From the NCBI GenBank assembly GCA_028705905.1, contig JAQWCP010000016.1, positions 1-14,049 on the forward strand: DNA of 14,049 nt, written 5' to 3'. This document shows positions 1-6,469 of this stretch, in pieces. Position 1 is the first letter of the stretch, and each line of letters begins with the position of its first letter. The notes beneath the pieces are model-generated. The model saw only the letters and a program-made list of their open reading frames with translations. It was not told the origin of the DNA and searched no databases. A program made the translations under genes and the position numbers. This stretch comes from Oscillospiraceae bacterium (GTDB lineage Bacteria > Bacillota > Clostridia > Oscillospirales > Oscillospiraceae).

Positions 1-32
1 GGTCGCTCATTTTTTATTTTAGGGAGGCAAAT

Positions 33-635
33 ATGGAACATGAAATCTACGGTTATGTACGGGTGTCCTCAAAGGATCAATGTGAGGACAGGCAACTCAT
101 TGCGCTACGCGGTTTTCCCGTGGCGGAAAAGAACATATATAGCGACAAGCAGTCCGGTAAAAACTTTAAGCGTCCAAAATACATGAAACTCGTGAAACGC
201 CTGCGCCCCGGAGATCTGATGATCGTCCAGTCTATTGACCGGCTTGGGCGTAACTACGAAGAAATATTGGAGCAGTGGCGAGTTATCACCAAGGTTAAAC
301 AAGCGCACATTGTTGTGCTGGACATGCCGCTTTTGGATACGAGAATAAAAGATAAGGACCTGACCGGCACTTTCATCGCCGACCTGGTCCTTCAAATACT
401 CAGTTATGTTGCGCAGACAGAACGCGAAAGCATACGGAAACGGCAGGCGCAGGGAATTGCCGCCGCCAAATCGCGGGGTGTGCGCTTTGGCCCGCCCTGC
501 AAGCTGAAGCCAGAAGGTTTTGAGCAGATGCGTCTATTGTGGAAAGCTGGCGAAATATCCGGCCGGGCGGCGGGAAGATCGCTTGGCATTGCGGCGCAGA
601 CCTTTACTCGCTGGTGTGCGGAGGCTGCTCTGTAG
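33..635 (+). CDS. Small serine recombinase (resolvase/invertase family)
   Basis: This protein should cut and rejoin DNA at a short recombination site through a serine-phosphate intermediate. The N-terminal resolvase domain (about residues 5-150) shows the motif YVRVSSKDQ, which places the nucleophile at Ser12 with Arg10 beside it. It also has SIDRLGRN (residues 67-74) with the conserved active-site arginines, and the long-helix motif AQTERESIRKRQAQGIAAAK. Residues 160-200 form a short helix-turn-helix tail (GEISGRAAGRSLGIAAQTF). At 200 residues it is the size of resolvase/invertase enzymes, not of large serine integrases. The start is supported by AGGGAGG at 21-27, five bases before the ATG. 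Close relatives are common in clostridial mobile elements. The partner site is unknown; the repeats at 863-941 are candidates. Confidence 0.93.
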   Translation: MEHEIYGYVRVSSKDQCEDRQLIALRGFPVAEKNIYSDKQSGKNFKRPKYMKLVKRLRPGDLMIVQSIDRLGRNYEEILEQWRVITKVKQAHIVVLDMPLLDTRIKDKDLTGTFIADLVLQILSYVAQTERESIRKRQAQGIAAAKSRGVRFGPPCKLKPEGFEQMRLLWKAGEISGRAAGRSLGIAAQTFTRWCAEAAL

Positions 636-804
636 ACGTTTCGTTCTTGTGCTCATGGAGCTCCCAGAAAGCTTTCGCTTCCTCCAGCGTTACCGAGGCC
701 GTATTCGGCTTCCCGCTCCATATCAAAAGATCAAGGACGCCGCCATTACTTCCATCGGCATTGCCCCTTTTTGAGATTAAACTAATGTATTTCCATTTGG
801 TCAT
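604..804 (-). CDS. Possible small hypothetical protein, tail-to-tail with the recombinase
   Basis: This is a 66-residue frame of unknown function. The start is credible: GAGGAG lies 11 bases upstream of the ATG on the minus strand. The product has a natural-looking composition (start MTKWKYISLISKRG, then a Gly/Asp/Asn-rich turn, then an acidic helix TLEEAKAFWELHEHKNE). No signal peptide or membrane segment is visible. Its last 32 bases overlap the 3' end of the recombinase on the other strand. The tandem 15-bp repeat at 863-899 lies in its upstream region and could regulate it. I do not recognise the family, and a chance open frame remains possible. Confidence 0.45.
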   Translation of the reverse strand: MTKWKYISLISKRGNADGSNGGVLDLLIWSGKPNTASVTLEEAKAFWELHEHKNETSTEQPPHTSE

Positions 805-862
805 ATCGTTTTCCGCTCCTCGCTATCGTTCATAGATTGTGCTCCGCCGCACCGTTGCCAAA

Positions 863-899
863 TAAGGTAGACTTTGTCGAACATTAAGGTAGACTTTGT
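863..899. repeat. Tandem 15-bp direct repeat, 22-bp period
   Basis: The sequence TAAGGTAGACTTTGT occurs exactly at 863-877 and again at 885-899. The start-to-start distance is 22 bp, close to two turns of the helix, so both copies would face the same side of DNA. A diverged copy in the opposite orientation (GCAAAGTCTGCTTTA, 12 of 15 matches to the reverse complement) lies at 1023-1037. The repeats sit between the minus-strand small gene and the plus-strand gene at 1065. They could be operators, or a binding site for the neighbouring recombinase. Confidence 0.75.
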
Positions 900-904
900 T
901 TTTC

Positions 905-941
905 GTGTTTTTGGGGAAATTACTCACATTTTCAAAAACAC
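905..941. repeat. 9-bp inverted repeat
   Basis: GTGTTTTTG at 905-913 pairs perfectly with CAAAAACAC at 933-941 across a 19-base loop, and AAA/TTT inside the loop can extend the stem. Neither side is followed by a U-run, so it does not look like a simple terminator. It lies just downstream of the tandem repeat and may belong to the same recombination or regulatory site. Confidence 0.45.
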
Positions 942-1018
942 CGCATATAGTGAAAACCATTGCAATTACAGGCATACAGCTACTATGCGTTCTTTTATAT
1001 TCTATTATACACCGCCTG

Positions 1019-1037
1019 TAAAGCAAAGTCTGCTTTA
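1019..1037. repeat. Short palindrome upstream of the gene at 1065
   Basis: TAAAGCA (1019-1025) and TGCTTTA (1031-1037) form a perfect 7-bp inverted repeat around a 5-base centre. It overlaps the diverged inverted copy of the 15-bp repeat and lies 15 bases before the ribosome binding site of the next gene, which is a reasonable place for an operator. AT-rich -10-like hexamers (TACTAT 981-986, TATTAT 1003-1008) lie just upstream, but no convincing -35 was found. Confidence 0.35.
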
Positions 1038-1064
1038 TTCTTCACAAAAACGAGGAGGCGTGTC

Positions 1065-1310
1065 ATGAACAGAGGAACTTTTGCCGATGCCCTGCTGGAA
1101 GCTATCCGCACCAGCGCATCGTTCAACTACCTTTCTGATCTGCATCTTTTAGATCAATATGTGCTTGTACACGAATCTGTTCAGCAAATCCCCGATGATG
1201 CCTACGATGCCGAGGCGTGGCAAATTGCGGCATCGTACATACTGAACAGGAAAATTGAGTTTGCCTCCGCCGCAGAAATCAAAGCTTTGCTTCTCAGTGA
1301 ATTGAAGTAG
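1065..1310 (+). CDS. Hypothetical small soluble protein
   Basis: This 81-residue protein is of a family I do not recognise. The chosen ATG at 1065 follows a strong GAGGAGG (1052-1058) at good spacing; the frame stays open further upstream but without a ribosome binding site. The protein is acidic and probably mostly helical (for example ADALLEAIRTSASF, DAEAWQIAASYILN, SAAEIKALLLSELK), with no cysteine, membrane segment or signal peptide. It stands alone, about 190 bases before the oxalate decarboxylase gene, which has its own promoter, so it is probably not in that operon. Its position beside the recombinase and the repeat cluster suggests accessory DNA. Confidence 0.7.
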   Translation: MNRGTFADALLEAIRTSASFNYLSDLHLLDQYVLVHESVQQIPDDAYDAEAWQIAASYILNRKIEFASAAEIKALLLSELK

Positions 1311-1417
1311 TGAATTAGAATATTATACTCCGATTACAACAAAAATATGTCAGAACAGGGCACACCGTCATTCGTTATGAGTGACCGTGCGCTTTGTTTG
1401 TCTTTCCTGCGCGTTTC

Positions 1418-1447
1418 TTGATGTGTGTCGAGACAAAAATGTATAAA
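1418..1447 (+). promoter_or_regulatory. Likely sigma-A promoter of the oxalate decarboxylase gene
   Basis: TTGATG at 1418-1423 and TATAAA at 1442-1447 are separated by 18 bases, which resembles a housekeeping promoter. The start codon of the decarboxylase lies about 50 bases downstream, leaving a short leader. The gap 1311-1417 holds no other feature I can support. Confidence 0.5.
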
Positions 1448-1500
1448 TTTGTTGGCACAGGGAAAAATAAAACGAAGAATCTATATGGAAGGGGTAATTT

Positions 1501-2808
1501 ATGAATCGCCATTATTTAGAACGCATGCAGGACAAGCTGGATCAGCTCAAGGCTGCCAATCAGCCAGAGCCGATTCGCAGCGATGGAGCCGGCGCTTTGG
1601 ATCTGGGACCGCGAAATCTGAAACGGGATGAGGAGGTGCCGGATCTCATCGTGCCACCCGCTACCGATCACGGGTTGCTGCCCAATCTGAAGTTTTCCTT
1701 TTCCGATACGCATATGGAAATCAAGCCCGGCGGCTGGTCGCGGGAGATCACCAAGCGAGAGCTGCCCATTTCGGACACCTTTGCCATCGTGGACATGAAC
1801 CTGTCCCCCGGCGTGCGGGAGATGCACTCCCATCAGCAGAGCGAGTTTGGCTTTGTGCTGGTGGGCGGTGCACGAGTGACAGCGGTGGATGAGATGGGCC
1901 GTAATTTCATCGCCGACTGCGCCCCAGGCGAGGGCTGGATTTTCCCCAAAAACATCCCGCACTCGATACAGGGGCTTCATGAGGGCTGCGAGTTTCTGAT
2001 GCTCTTTGACAAAGGCGAATATTCCGAGGATAACACCTTTTCCATCAGCGAGCTGTTCTCCCATTTGCCCAAGGATGTGCTGTCGGCAAACTTTGGCTGC
2101 GATGAATCCGCCTTTGATAAGATCCCCAAAGAAGAGGTCTATATCACGGATGGAGGCGACCCAGGCACACTTAAATCCCAGACAATCCAATCACCAAACG
2201 GCTTTGTGCCCAATACCTATAAGCACGAGCTGTGCAAGGTAGAGCCCATTATCGGTGACGGTGGTACCGTGAGGATTCTGGATCACCGTAATTTCCCGGC
2301 CTGCACTACCGTTGCTTGCGCTATGGTGGAGGTAGAGCCCGGCGCCATGCGGGAGATCCACTGGCACACCAATAACGATGAATTCCAGTATTATATCCAG
2401 GGCCAGGCGCGCATGACCGTGTTCATGCCGGGGCCAAAGGCTCGCACCTTCAACTATCAGGCGGGCGATGTGGGCTATGTACCGGTGGGCGGCTTTCATT
2501 ATGTGCAGAACACCGGCAAGGATAAGCTGATTTTCTTGGAGTTTTTCAACAGCAGTCATTTTGCGGATGTGTCCTTGGCGCAGTGGATGGCAAATACGCC
2601 TAAAGAGGTCATTCAGAGCATTCTGAATCTCCCGGATGACTTTATCGCAAAGCTCAGCCAAAAAAGCTGCCCGGTGGTCAAATACCCAGGCTTTGAATTT
2701 CCTCCGGCAAAGGGTACGCCTCAAAATGTAAAATACTTCAAAAACTTCGATTATAAGAAAAAGGACGTCAAGCTGGGCTCCAGTGATGTGATGGGCGAAA
2801 ACCGATGA
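1501..2808 (+). CDS. oxdC: Oxalate decarboxylase (bicupin, manganese-dependent)
   Basis: Predicted to split oxalate into formate and CO2, consuming a proton. Two cupin domains are clear. The first (about residues 85-170) has Arg106, metal ligands His109, His111, Glu115 and His154, and the lid segment SEDNT (175-179). The second (about 265-350) has Arg284, His287, His289, Glu294 and His333. The region DHGLLPNLKFSFSDTH and the C-terminal ARTFNYQAGDVGYVP are near-identical in style to Bacillus subtilis OxdC. The Glu retained in the lid (Glu176) fits the decarboxylase rather than the oxidase reaction. It is 435 residues against 385 for B. subtilis OxdC: about 16 extra at the N-terminus (MNRHYLERMQDKLDQL) and a longer C-terminal tail. 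In the first cupin the usual HWH is HSH. No signal peptide is seen, so it should be cytoplasmic. AAGGGG precedes the ATG. Confidence 0.95.
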   Translation: MNRHYLERMQDKLDQLKAANQPEPIRSDGAGALDLGPRNLKRDEEVPDLIVPPATDHGLLPNLKFSFSDTHMEIKPGGWSREITKRELPISDTFAIVDMNLSPGVREMHSHQQSEFGFVLVGGARVTAVDEMGRNFIADCAPGEGWIFPKNIPHSIQGLHEGCEFLMLFDKGEYSEDNTFSISELFSHLPKDVLSANFGCDESAFDKIPKEEVYITDGGDPGTLKSQTIQSPNGFVPNTYKHELCKVEPIIGDGGTVRILDHRNFPACTTVACAMVEVEPGAMREIHWHTNNDEFQYYIQGQARMTVFMPGPKARTFNYQAGDVGYVPVGGFHYVQNTGKDKLIFLEFFNSSHFADVSLAQWMANTPKEVIQSILNLPDDFIAKLSQKSCPVVKYPGFEFPPAKGTPQNVKYFKNFDYKKKDVKLGSSDVMGENR

Positions 2809-2938
2809 ATGACTGCGGGAACGCTTGACGGCCTGTCTTCAGACCGATCGCTGTGTGCTCCGAAGCACCTTTCCCCGCCCGCTGATGCGGCAGTGTGTAT
2901 ATGCGGCAAGCGAATTTTTCGTATATAACCGACATATA

Positions 2939-2968
2939 TTGCGCTCTTTTGGAAGTCTATGTTATACT
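2939..2968 (+). promoter_or_regulatory. Likely sigma-A promoter of the HU gene
   Basis: TTGCGC at 2939-2944 and TATACT at 2963-2968 are 18 bases apart (TTATAC with 17 is equally possible). The upstream stretch 2895-2938 is AT-rich. The HU start codon lies about 50 bases downstream. Confidence 0.5.
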
Positions 2969-3018
2969 GTCCTTGGGCTGACATTCGGAAGCCACAATAT
3001 AAAGAAAAGAGGCAGCGT

Positions 3019-3294
3019 ATGAATAAACAGGACTTGACGGAAAAGATCGCCGCTGATGCGGGAGTTACTCAAAAACAGGCGTCTGCAGCGCTTGACAGTA
3101 CACTCAACGCCATTGTGGCAGCCGTAGCGGTCGGGGAGAAAATCCAGCTTGTGGGCTTTGGCACCTTCGAAAGCAAAAAGCGTGAGGCAAGAACAGGCCT
3201 CAATCCCCGCACCAAGGAGCCGGTGGAAATCCCCGCTTCTACTGTGCCAGTATTCAAAGCCGGCAAAGCGTTTAAGGACGCCGTAAAGGGCTAA
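3019..3294 (+). CDS. hup: HU-family histone-like DNA-binding protein
   Basis: A nucleoid protein that binds and bends DNA as a dimer. At 91 residues it matches the family size of about 90. The N-terminal helices begin MNKQDLTEKIAADAG. The family signature GFGTFESKKREARTG starts at residue 46 and leads into the beta-arm NPRTKEPVEIPAS, which carries the DNA-intercalating proline (Pro63). The C-terminus FKAGKAFKDAVKG is typical. The ATG at 3019 is preceded by AGAGG at 3008-3012. It is a single-gene unit with a promoter just upstream and a strong terminator 13 bases after the stop codon. Confidence 0.96.
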   Translation: MNKQDLTEKIAADAGVTQKQASAALDSTLNAIVAAVAVGEKIQLVGFGTFESKKREARTGLNPRTKEPVEIPASTVPVFKAGKAFKDAVKG

Positions 3295-3306
3295 ATATGA
3301 TAACAC

Positions 3307-3346
3307 AAAACGACCGCAGTTCAGTTTGAGCCGAGCGGTCGTTTTT
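3307..3346 (+). terminator. Rho-independent terminator after HU, possibly bidirectional
   Basis: AAAACGACCGC (3307-3317) pairs over 11 bp with GCGGTCGTTTT (3335-3345) across a 17-base loop, and the T-run continues to 3346. Read leftward, the stem ends in TTTTG, so it can also stop transcripts from the converging envelope-gene cluster. The broken M56 fragment ends inside this hairpin. Confidence 0.88.
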
Positions 3347-3640
3347 CTATAAAGGGCGATCTCACCGCGTCACAGAGCCAAAGGTTATCCCGAAGCGGAA
3401 CCGCCTCCTTGACCTTAGCGCACAGACGCAGGTAGCTTATCAGTAGATAGGTAAGCATGGCAATCAACCCCACAAGCCAAACGACCGCCGCAAGGAAGGA
3501 CCATATCTGTAACGGATTGACGCTGGCGGCGGGATCGGGTGCAAACGAGGAGGAAATAACCGGATTCACAACCTGATTGAGCGCGGGGATGCCGCTGTAA
3601 ATCGTGGTTTCCTGCGAATAGATGATAGCTGCCGTTCGAC
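3321..3640 (-). pseudogene. Internal fragment of an M56-family (BlaR1/MecR1-like) membrane peptidase gene
   Basis: In the frame read leftward from about 3640, the translation matches the pattern of clostridial M56 antirepressor peptidases: an extracytoplasmic stretch (TIYSGIPALNQVVNPVISSS), then ASVNPLQIWSFLAAVVWLVG leading into a membrane helix, then LRDNLWLCDAVRSPF. In the family SPF is followed by LGxxRPxIYLP and later the HExxH zinc site. Here the sequence changes abruptly after SPF to IEKRPLGSN and stops inside the HU terminator, so the catalytic part is gone. The start is also missing; upstream of about 3640 this frame is only the shadow of the large gene. About 95 codons survive without a stop, which suggests recent loss. 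The family call rests on remembered motif patterns. Confidence 0.68.
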
Positions 3641-6078
3641 CCTTCAAAAAAAGAGTCAAAGGCCTTGAGCTCTGCCCAGACATTCTTTGGGTTATTTAGC
3701 AGCGAGGTCAATGTTTCCGCTCCCTCCGGGTATTCCGGGAGTTCAGGATCGTCTTGCTCCGGAACCGTAGAGGAACTGCCGCCCCCCTCTACGGGAGCGG
3801 GCTCGTCGTTAAGGCCGATGCCGTTTTCAAACTCCTCCTCCGCCGGCGGCTCCTCCGTCCTGTCGGGAAGAACATAATCGTAATGGTGATCGACATATTC
3901 CGGCTTGGGGATGGACATAACGGAGCACATCGTTTCAAATACCGATGCAACGCCCTCGCCCAGATCGGAGGTCACAGGCTCACCGTTGTAGTACTGGGCT
4001 TTCAGAATCTGATCCATCTTTCGAGCCACATCCATCAAATAACCTGCCGACTGATCGTCTATCGTATAGTTATTGTAGGAGAGAACCGAGATGATGTCTT
4101 TCACAGCATTGAGCTTTGACATCAAAATCATGTAGGAGCCGAAATTCGTTTGGCCGGTTTTATCTGATTCGTCAAACTCAAACCAGCTTTGCGCATCCTT
4201 TGCAACATAGGCGTATTCGTAATCATAGTTATAAATAAGCTTCGTATTGGGAACCTTTGCAGATGTTACCGGATCGGAGTGATCCGGCACGGAATCGGGC
4301 TCCGTCTGTTGCTTTTCAAGCTCCACGGCGGCCTGCTCCTCGATGACCTGCGCTTCCAGATCAACTTCGTCCGCAATGGTCACGTCCCGGCTTTCCTCGG
4401 TCACAAATTCCACCTGAAACATATTAAGCATTGAGGAATAAGCCTTTGCCGCATTTGGGACTTCCATCTTCATCAGAGCCTTCATATCAGCACCGCGCGC
4501 TCCATAGAAGAAACCCGCATTGCTTTCCCATCTCAGCCAGCTGTCGCCCATCATAATATCGTCATCGTCTGCAATACAGTCAAAGCAGGCGAAAAGATTG
4601 GTCTTTTCCTCTGGGGTCGAAAGTTCAGAGAACGTAACGGACAACTCCAGCCCATTCCATGAATCTGCAAAAATGATGGTTCCGCCATAGAAGCTCTGCT
4701 CCGTAAACTGCAGCGGAAGGGTGATGATCGCACCGTATTCCGGTATTTTTACGGTCTGCATTTCCGTGTTGTGTATCTCATCGGCGGTGGTTACGATCGT
4801 AAAATCGCCATAGAACTGCTCATATACCCACTCATACTCTGCCGGATAATATAACTCTGCCACCACCGTTGCGTTTTCTGTATAGCTTGCGACCGCATAT
4901 CGTCCCCCCGACAGATCTGACATCTTTACTCGACGCTCTCCGTCAATGTAGCTGTCGTCATAGCCGTATCCGGATGCAAAATCCTTCATGGCATAGCCCA
5001 TCGTATCCTCGTAGTAGGAGATTTTCGCTCCGGTCAGCGGGTCGGTAAATTCGACGATGCCGTAGCTCTCCTGCTTTTGAGAAAACAGTTCAGGATAGAG
5101 CAAAATCGTTCCGTGTACAGCATCGTAGTAAGCCGCAAGCTGCCGACTGAAATTGGAACCATAGACAGCCGATGTATCATTGCTGTACCCGTCCGCTTTG
5201 GCCTTGCTGACCCAAACGCCATCGTCAATGAATTTGCATTTGATCTGCATACGCAACTCGTCAAATACCCATGCATCCTGATCGGCATAGGTAAGTTGCG
5301 CTTCTACGATATAATTCTGTCCGAGTCCATCGTAGCTGAATGTTGTTTTCCCATTCTTTTTTTGCTCGGCTGAATACCATGCCGGTCCGTAAGCGAGAAT
5401 TAAATTGTTCTCTGATGCTGAAATAAAGCCCTCCAGCTCATCCATGGAACTGTAGTTATTTTCCGTCAGCCGAACATTCAATACGGCGTTGCTGCGTGTA
5501 TCCTTGATGACAAGAGAATTATCCTCGTTTACAGATAAAACGCTCAGTTGTGACGGATAATAAAGAATACAGTCAGCCGCTTCAATGTAATAGGTTGAGT
5601 AAGCGGTAGAATAATCCTTTTTGCCTTTGGTATAACCGTCTTGCCGAATCAGCGTCGATACGACAGCGGCTGCGTTCTCCTTGCCATAGGGAACGGGGAG
5701 CTTGTTGATCTCAGCTTTCACTGTGCTTGCGCCGGCGTTGATATACGCCGTGGATTTATTGGAATCGTCCGTACTGATCGTCCAGCTATTTCCATTGCTC
5801 TCACCGCTGAGAACTGACTCGGCAGTATCCCTTGCTGCCGCAGCTTCATCAGAGGTCGCGGGAGAAATTGCCAGCTCCATCTGTCCGTCATCGTATGTAT
5901 ACGACCCGTTGTCCCCACTCAACGCAGAAACAGGAACAAGGGAGAAGCCGACACTTTCGGTTTCTTCCTCTATTGGAATCAGTATAATAATGATAAAAAG
6001 AAGCAGCAATACGCCAAGGATAATCATTGGAATCAGAAACAGCGGACGCTTCAACAGCGGTTTTTTTATGGTTGTCAT
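3415..6078 (-). CDS. Very large membrane-anchored extracytoplasmic protein with three internal repeats; 3' end replaced by rearrangement
   Basis: I do not recognise the family. Residues 1-11 are basic, 12-36 form one membrane helix, and the rest should lie outside. Three similar units of about 110 residues can be seen at about 168-283, 322-427 and 448-558. Each starts with a strand ending in a YP or LP step (CILYYPSQL, TILLYPELF, IITLPLQF), then a strand-Asp-strand segment (LVIKDTRSNAVLNV, VEFTDPLTGAKISY, IIFADSWNGLELSV), and closes with a strand and amphipathic helix. Residues 740-785 are an acidic, proline-rich linker. From about residue 813 the frame reads through an M56 fragment out of frame, so the last 75 residues are not native. 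TTGGAGG sets the ATG at 6078. It is the last gene of the cluster, after a 129-base gap. Confidence 0.8.
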   Translation of the reverse strand: MTTIKKPLLKRPLFLIPMIILGVLLLLFIIIILIPIEEETESVGFSLVPVSALSGDNGSYTYDDGQMELAISPATSDEAAAARDTAESVLSGESNGNSWTISTDDSNKSTAYINAGASTVKAEINKLPVPYGKENAAAVVSTLIRQDGYTKGKKDYSTAYSTYYIEAADCILYYPSQLSVLSVNEDNSLVIKDTRSNAVLNVRLTENNYSSMDELEGFISASENNLILAYGPAWYSAEQKKNGKTTFSYDGLGQNYIVEAQLTYADQDAWVFDELRMQIKCKFIDDGVWVSKAKADGYSNDTSAVYGSNFSRQLAAYYDAVHGTILLYPELFSQKQESYGIVEFTDPLTGAKISYYEDTMGYAMKDFASGYGYDDSYIDGERRVKMSDLSGGRYAVASYTENATVVAELYYPAEYEWVYEQFYGDFTIVTTADEIHNTEMQTVKIPEYGAIITLPLQFTEQSFYGGTIIFADSWNGLELSVTFSELSTPEEKTNLFACFDCIADDDDIMMGDSWLRWESNAGFFYGARGADMKALMKMEVPNAAKAYSSMLNMFQVEFVTEESRDVTIADEVDLEAQVIEEQAAVELEKQQTEPDSVPDHSDPVTSAKVPNTKLIYNYDYEYAYVAKDAQSWFEFDESDKTGQTNFGSYMILMSKLNAVKDIISVLSYNNYTIDDQSAGYLMDVARKMDQILKAQYYNGEPVTSDLGEGVASVFETMCSVMSIPKPEYVDHHYDYVLPDRTEEPPAEEEFENGIGLNDEPAPVEGGGSSSTVPEQDDPELPEYPEGAETLTSLLNNPKNVWAELKAFDSFFEGSNGSYHLFAGNHDLQRHPRAQSGCESGYFLLVCTRSRRQRQSVTDMVLPCGGRLACGVDCHAYLSTDKLPASVR

Positions 6079-6089
6079 TTCGTTCCTCC

Positions 6090-6104
6090 AAGGGGTAAAC
6101 CCTT
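6090..6104. other. Small hairpin beside the ribosome binding site of the large gene
   Basis: AAGGG (6090-6094) and CCCTT (6100-6104) form a 5-bp inverted repeat directly upstream of the minus-strand GGAGG of the gene starting at 6078. It could affect translation initiation. The rest of the 129-base gap (6079-6207) shows no terminator or clear promoter. Confidence 0.3.
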
Positions 6105-6207
6105 CAACAACGACATCTGAGAAGAAATCGCAGTTGTTTCTTCACGCTGCGGGGTCGTAGCGGACACAGGTAGTAGGTGTTGTAAGCATCGTATTTCCAG
6201 TAACCGG

Positions 6208-6456
6208 TTAGTATTGGTTGTCGCTGCTGACATTTGAGAAAATACGAGCTACAGTAAAGGCCGCTGCGATAAGGCCGCCAATCATCATAGCCAGCCCGAG
6301 CAGCTCCGTCAAAATGCTACCAGTTTTGAAAAAGAGCAACAATCCAATCAGAATCACAAGCAGCAAAATCATGACCCGTTTCACTCTTGCACCGGCAACC
6401 TTTTGATGGCTATTCTTCACATTGGGTGCTGCTTCGTTTGTAGATTCTTTGTCCAT
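6208..6456 (-). CDS. Small single-pass or hairpin membrane protein, unknown family
   Basis: This is an 82-residue protein. A charged cytoplasmic N-terminus (residues 1-27, ending GARVKR) is followed by a hydrophobic region at about 28-70 that can form two helices (VMILLLVILIGLLLFF, then LLGLAMMIGGLIAAAFTVA), and a short polar tail. AGGAG lies eight bases before the ATG, and the gene starts 13 bases after the stop of the lipoprotein gene, so the two should be co-transcribed and probably translationally coupled. The sequence shows no enzymatic motif. A role as a small partner of the larger membrane proteins in the cluster is inference from position only. Confidence 0.8.
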   Translation of the reverse strand: MDKESTNEAAPNVKNSHQKVAGARVKRVMILLLVILIGLLLFFKTGSILTELLGLAMMIGGLIAAAFTVARIFSNVSSDNQY

Positions 6457-6469
6457 ACCGCCATCTCCT

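Noticed and set aside
1366..1392. Imperfect inverted repeat (GCACACCGTCA / TGACCGTGC) before the oxalate decarboxylase promoter.
   Set aside because: Several mismatches within the stem and no T-run; could arise by chance.
1516..2724. Two long minus-strand open frames (224 and 177 codons) opposite the oxalate decarboxylase gene.
   Set aside because: They have no ribosome binding site and no protein-like motifs; they mirror the GC-rich codon pattern of a clear bicupin gene on the other strand.
2855..2868. Small hairpin GTGCT/AGCAC after the oxalate decarboxylase gene as a terminator.
   Set aside because: Only a 5-bp stem followed by CTTTCCCC rather than a T-run; too weak to call.
6076..6230. 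An open minus-strand frame through the 129-base gap that ends in an ATGA overlap with the large gene, as if the small membrane protein were frameshifted.
   Set aside because: The translated stretch has no hydrophobic or conserved-looking pattern and no own start with a ribosome binding site; the overlap is probably chance.
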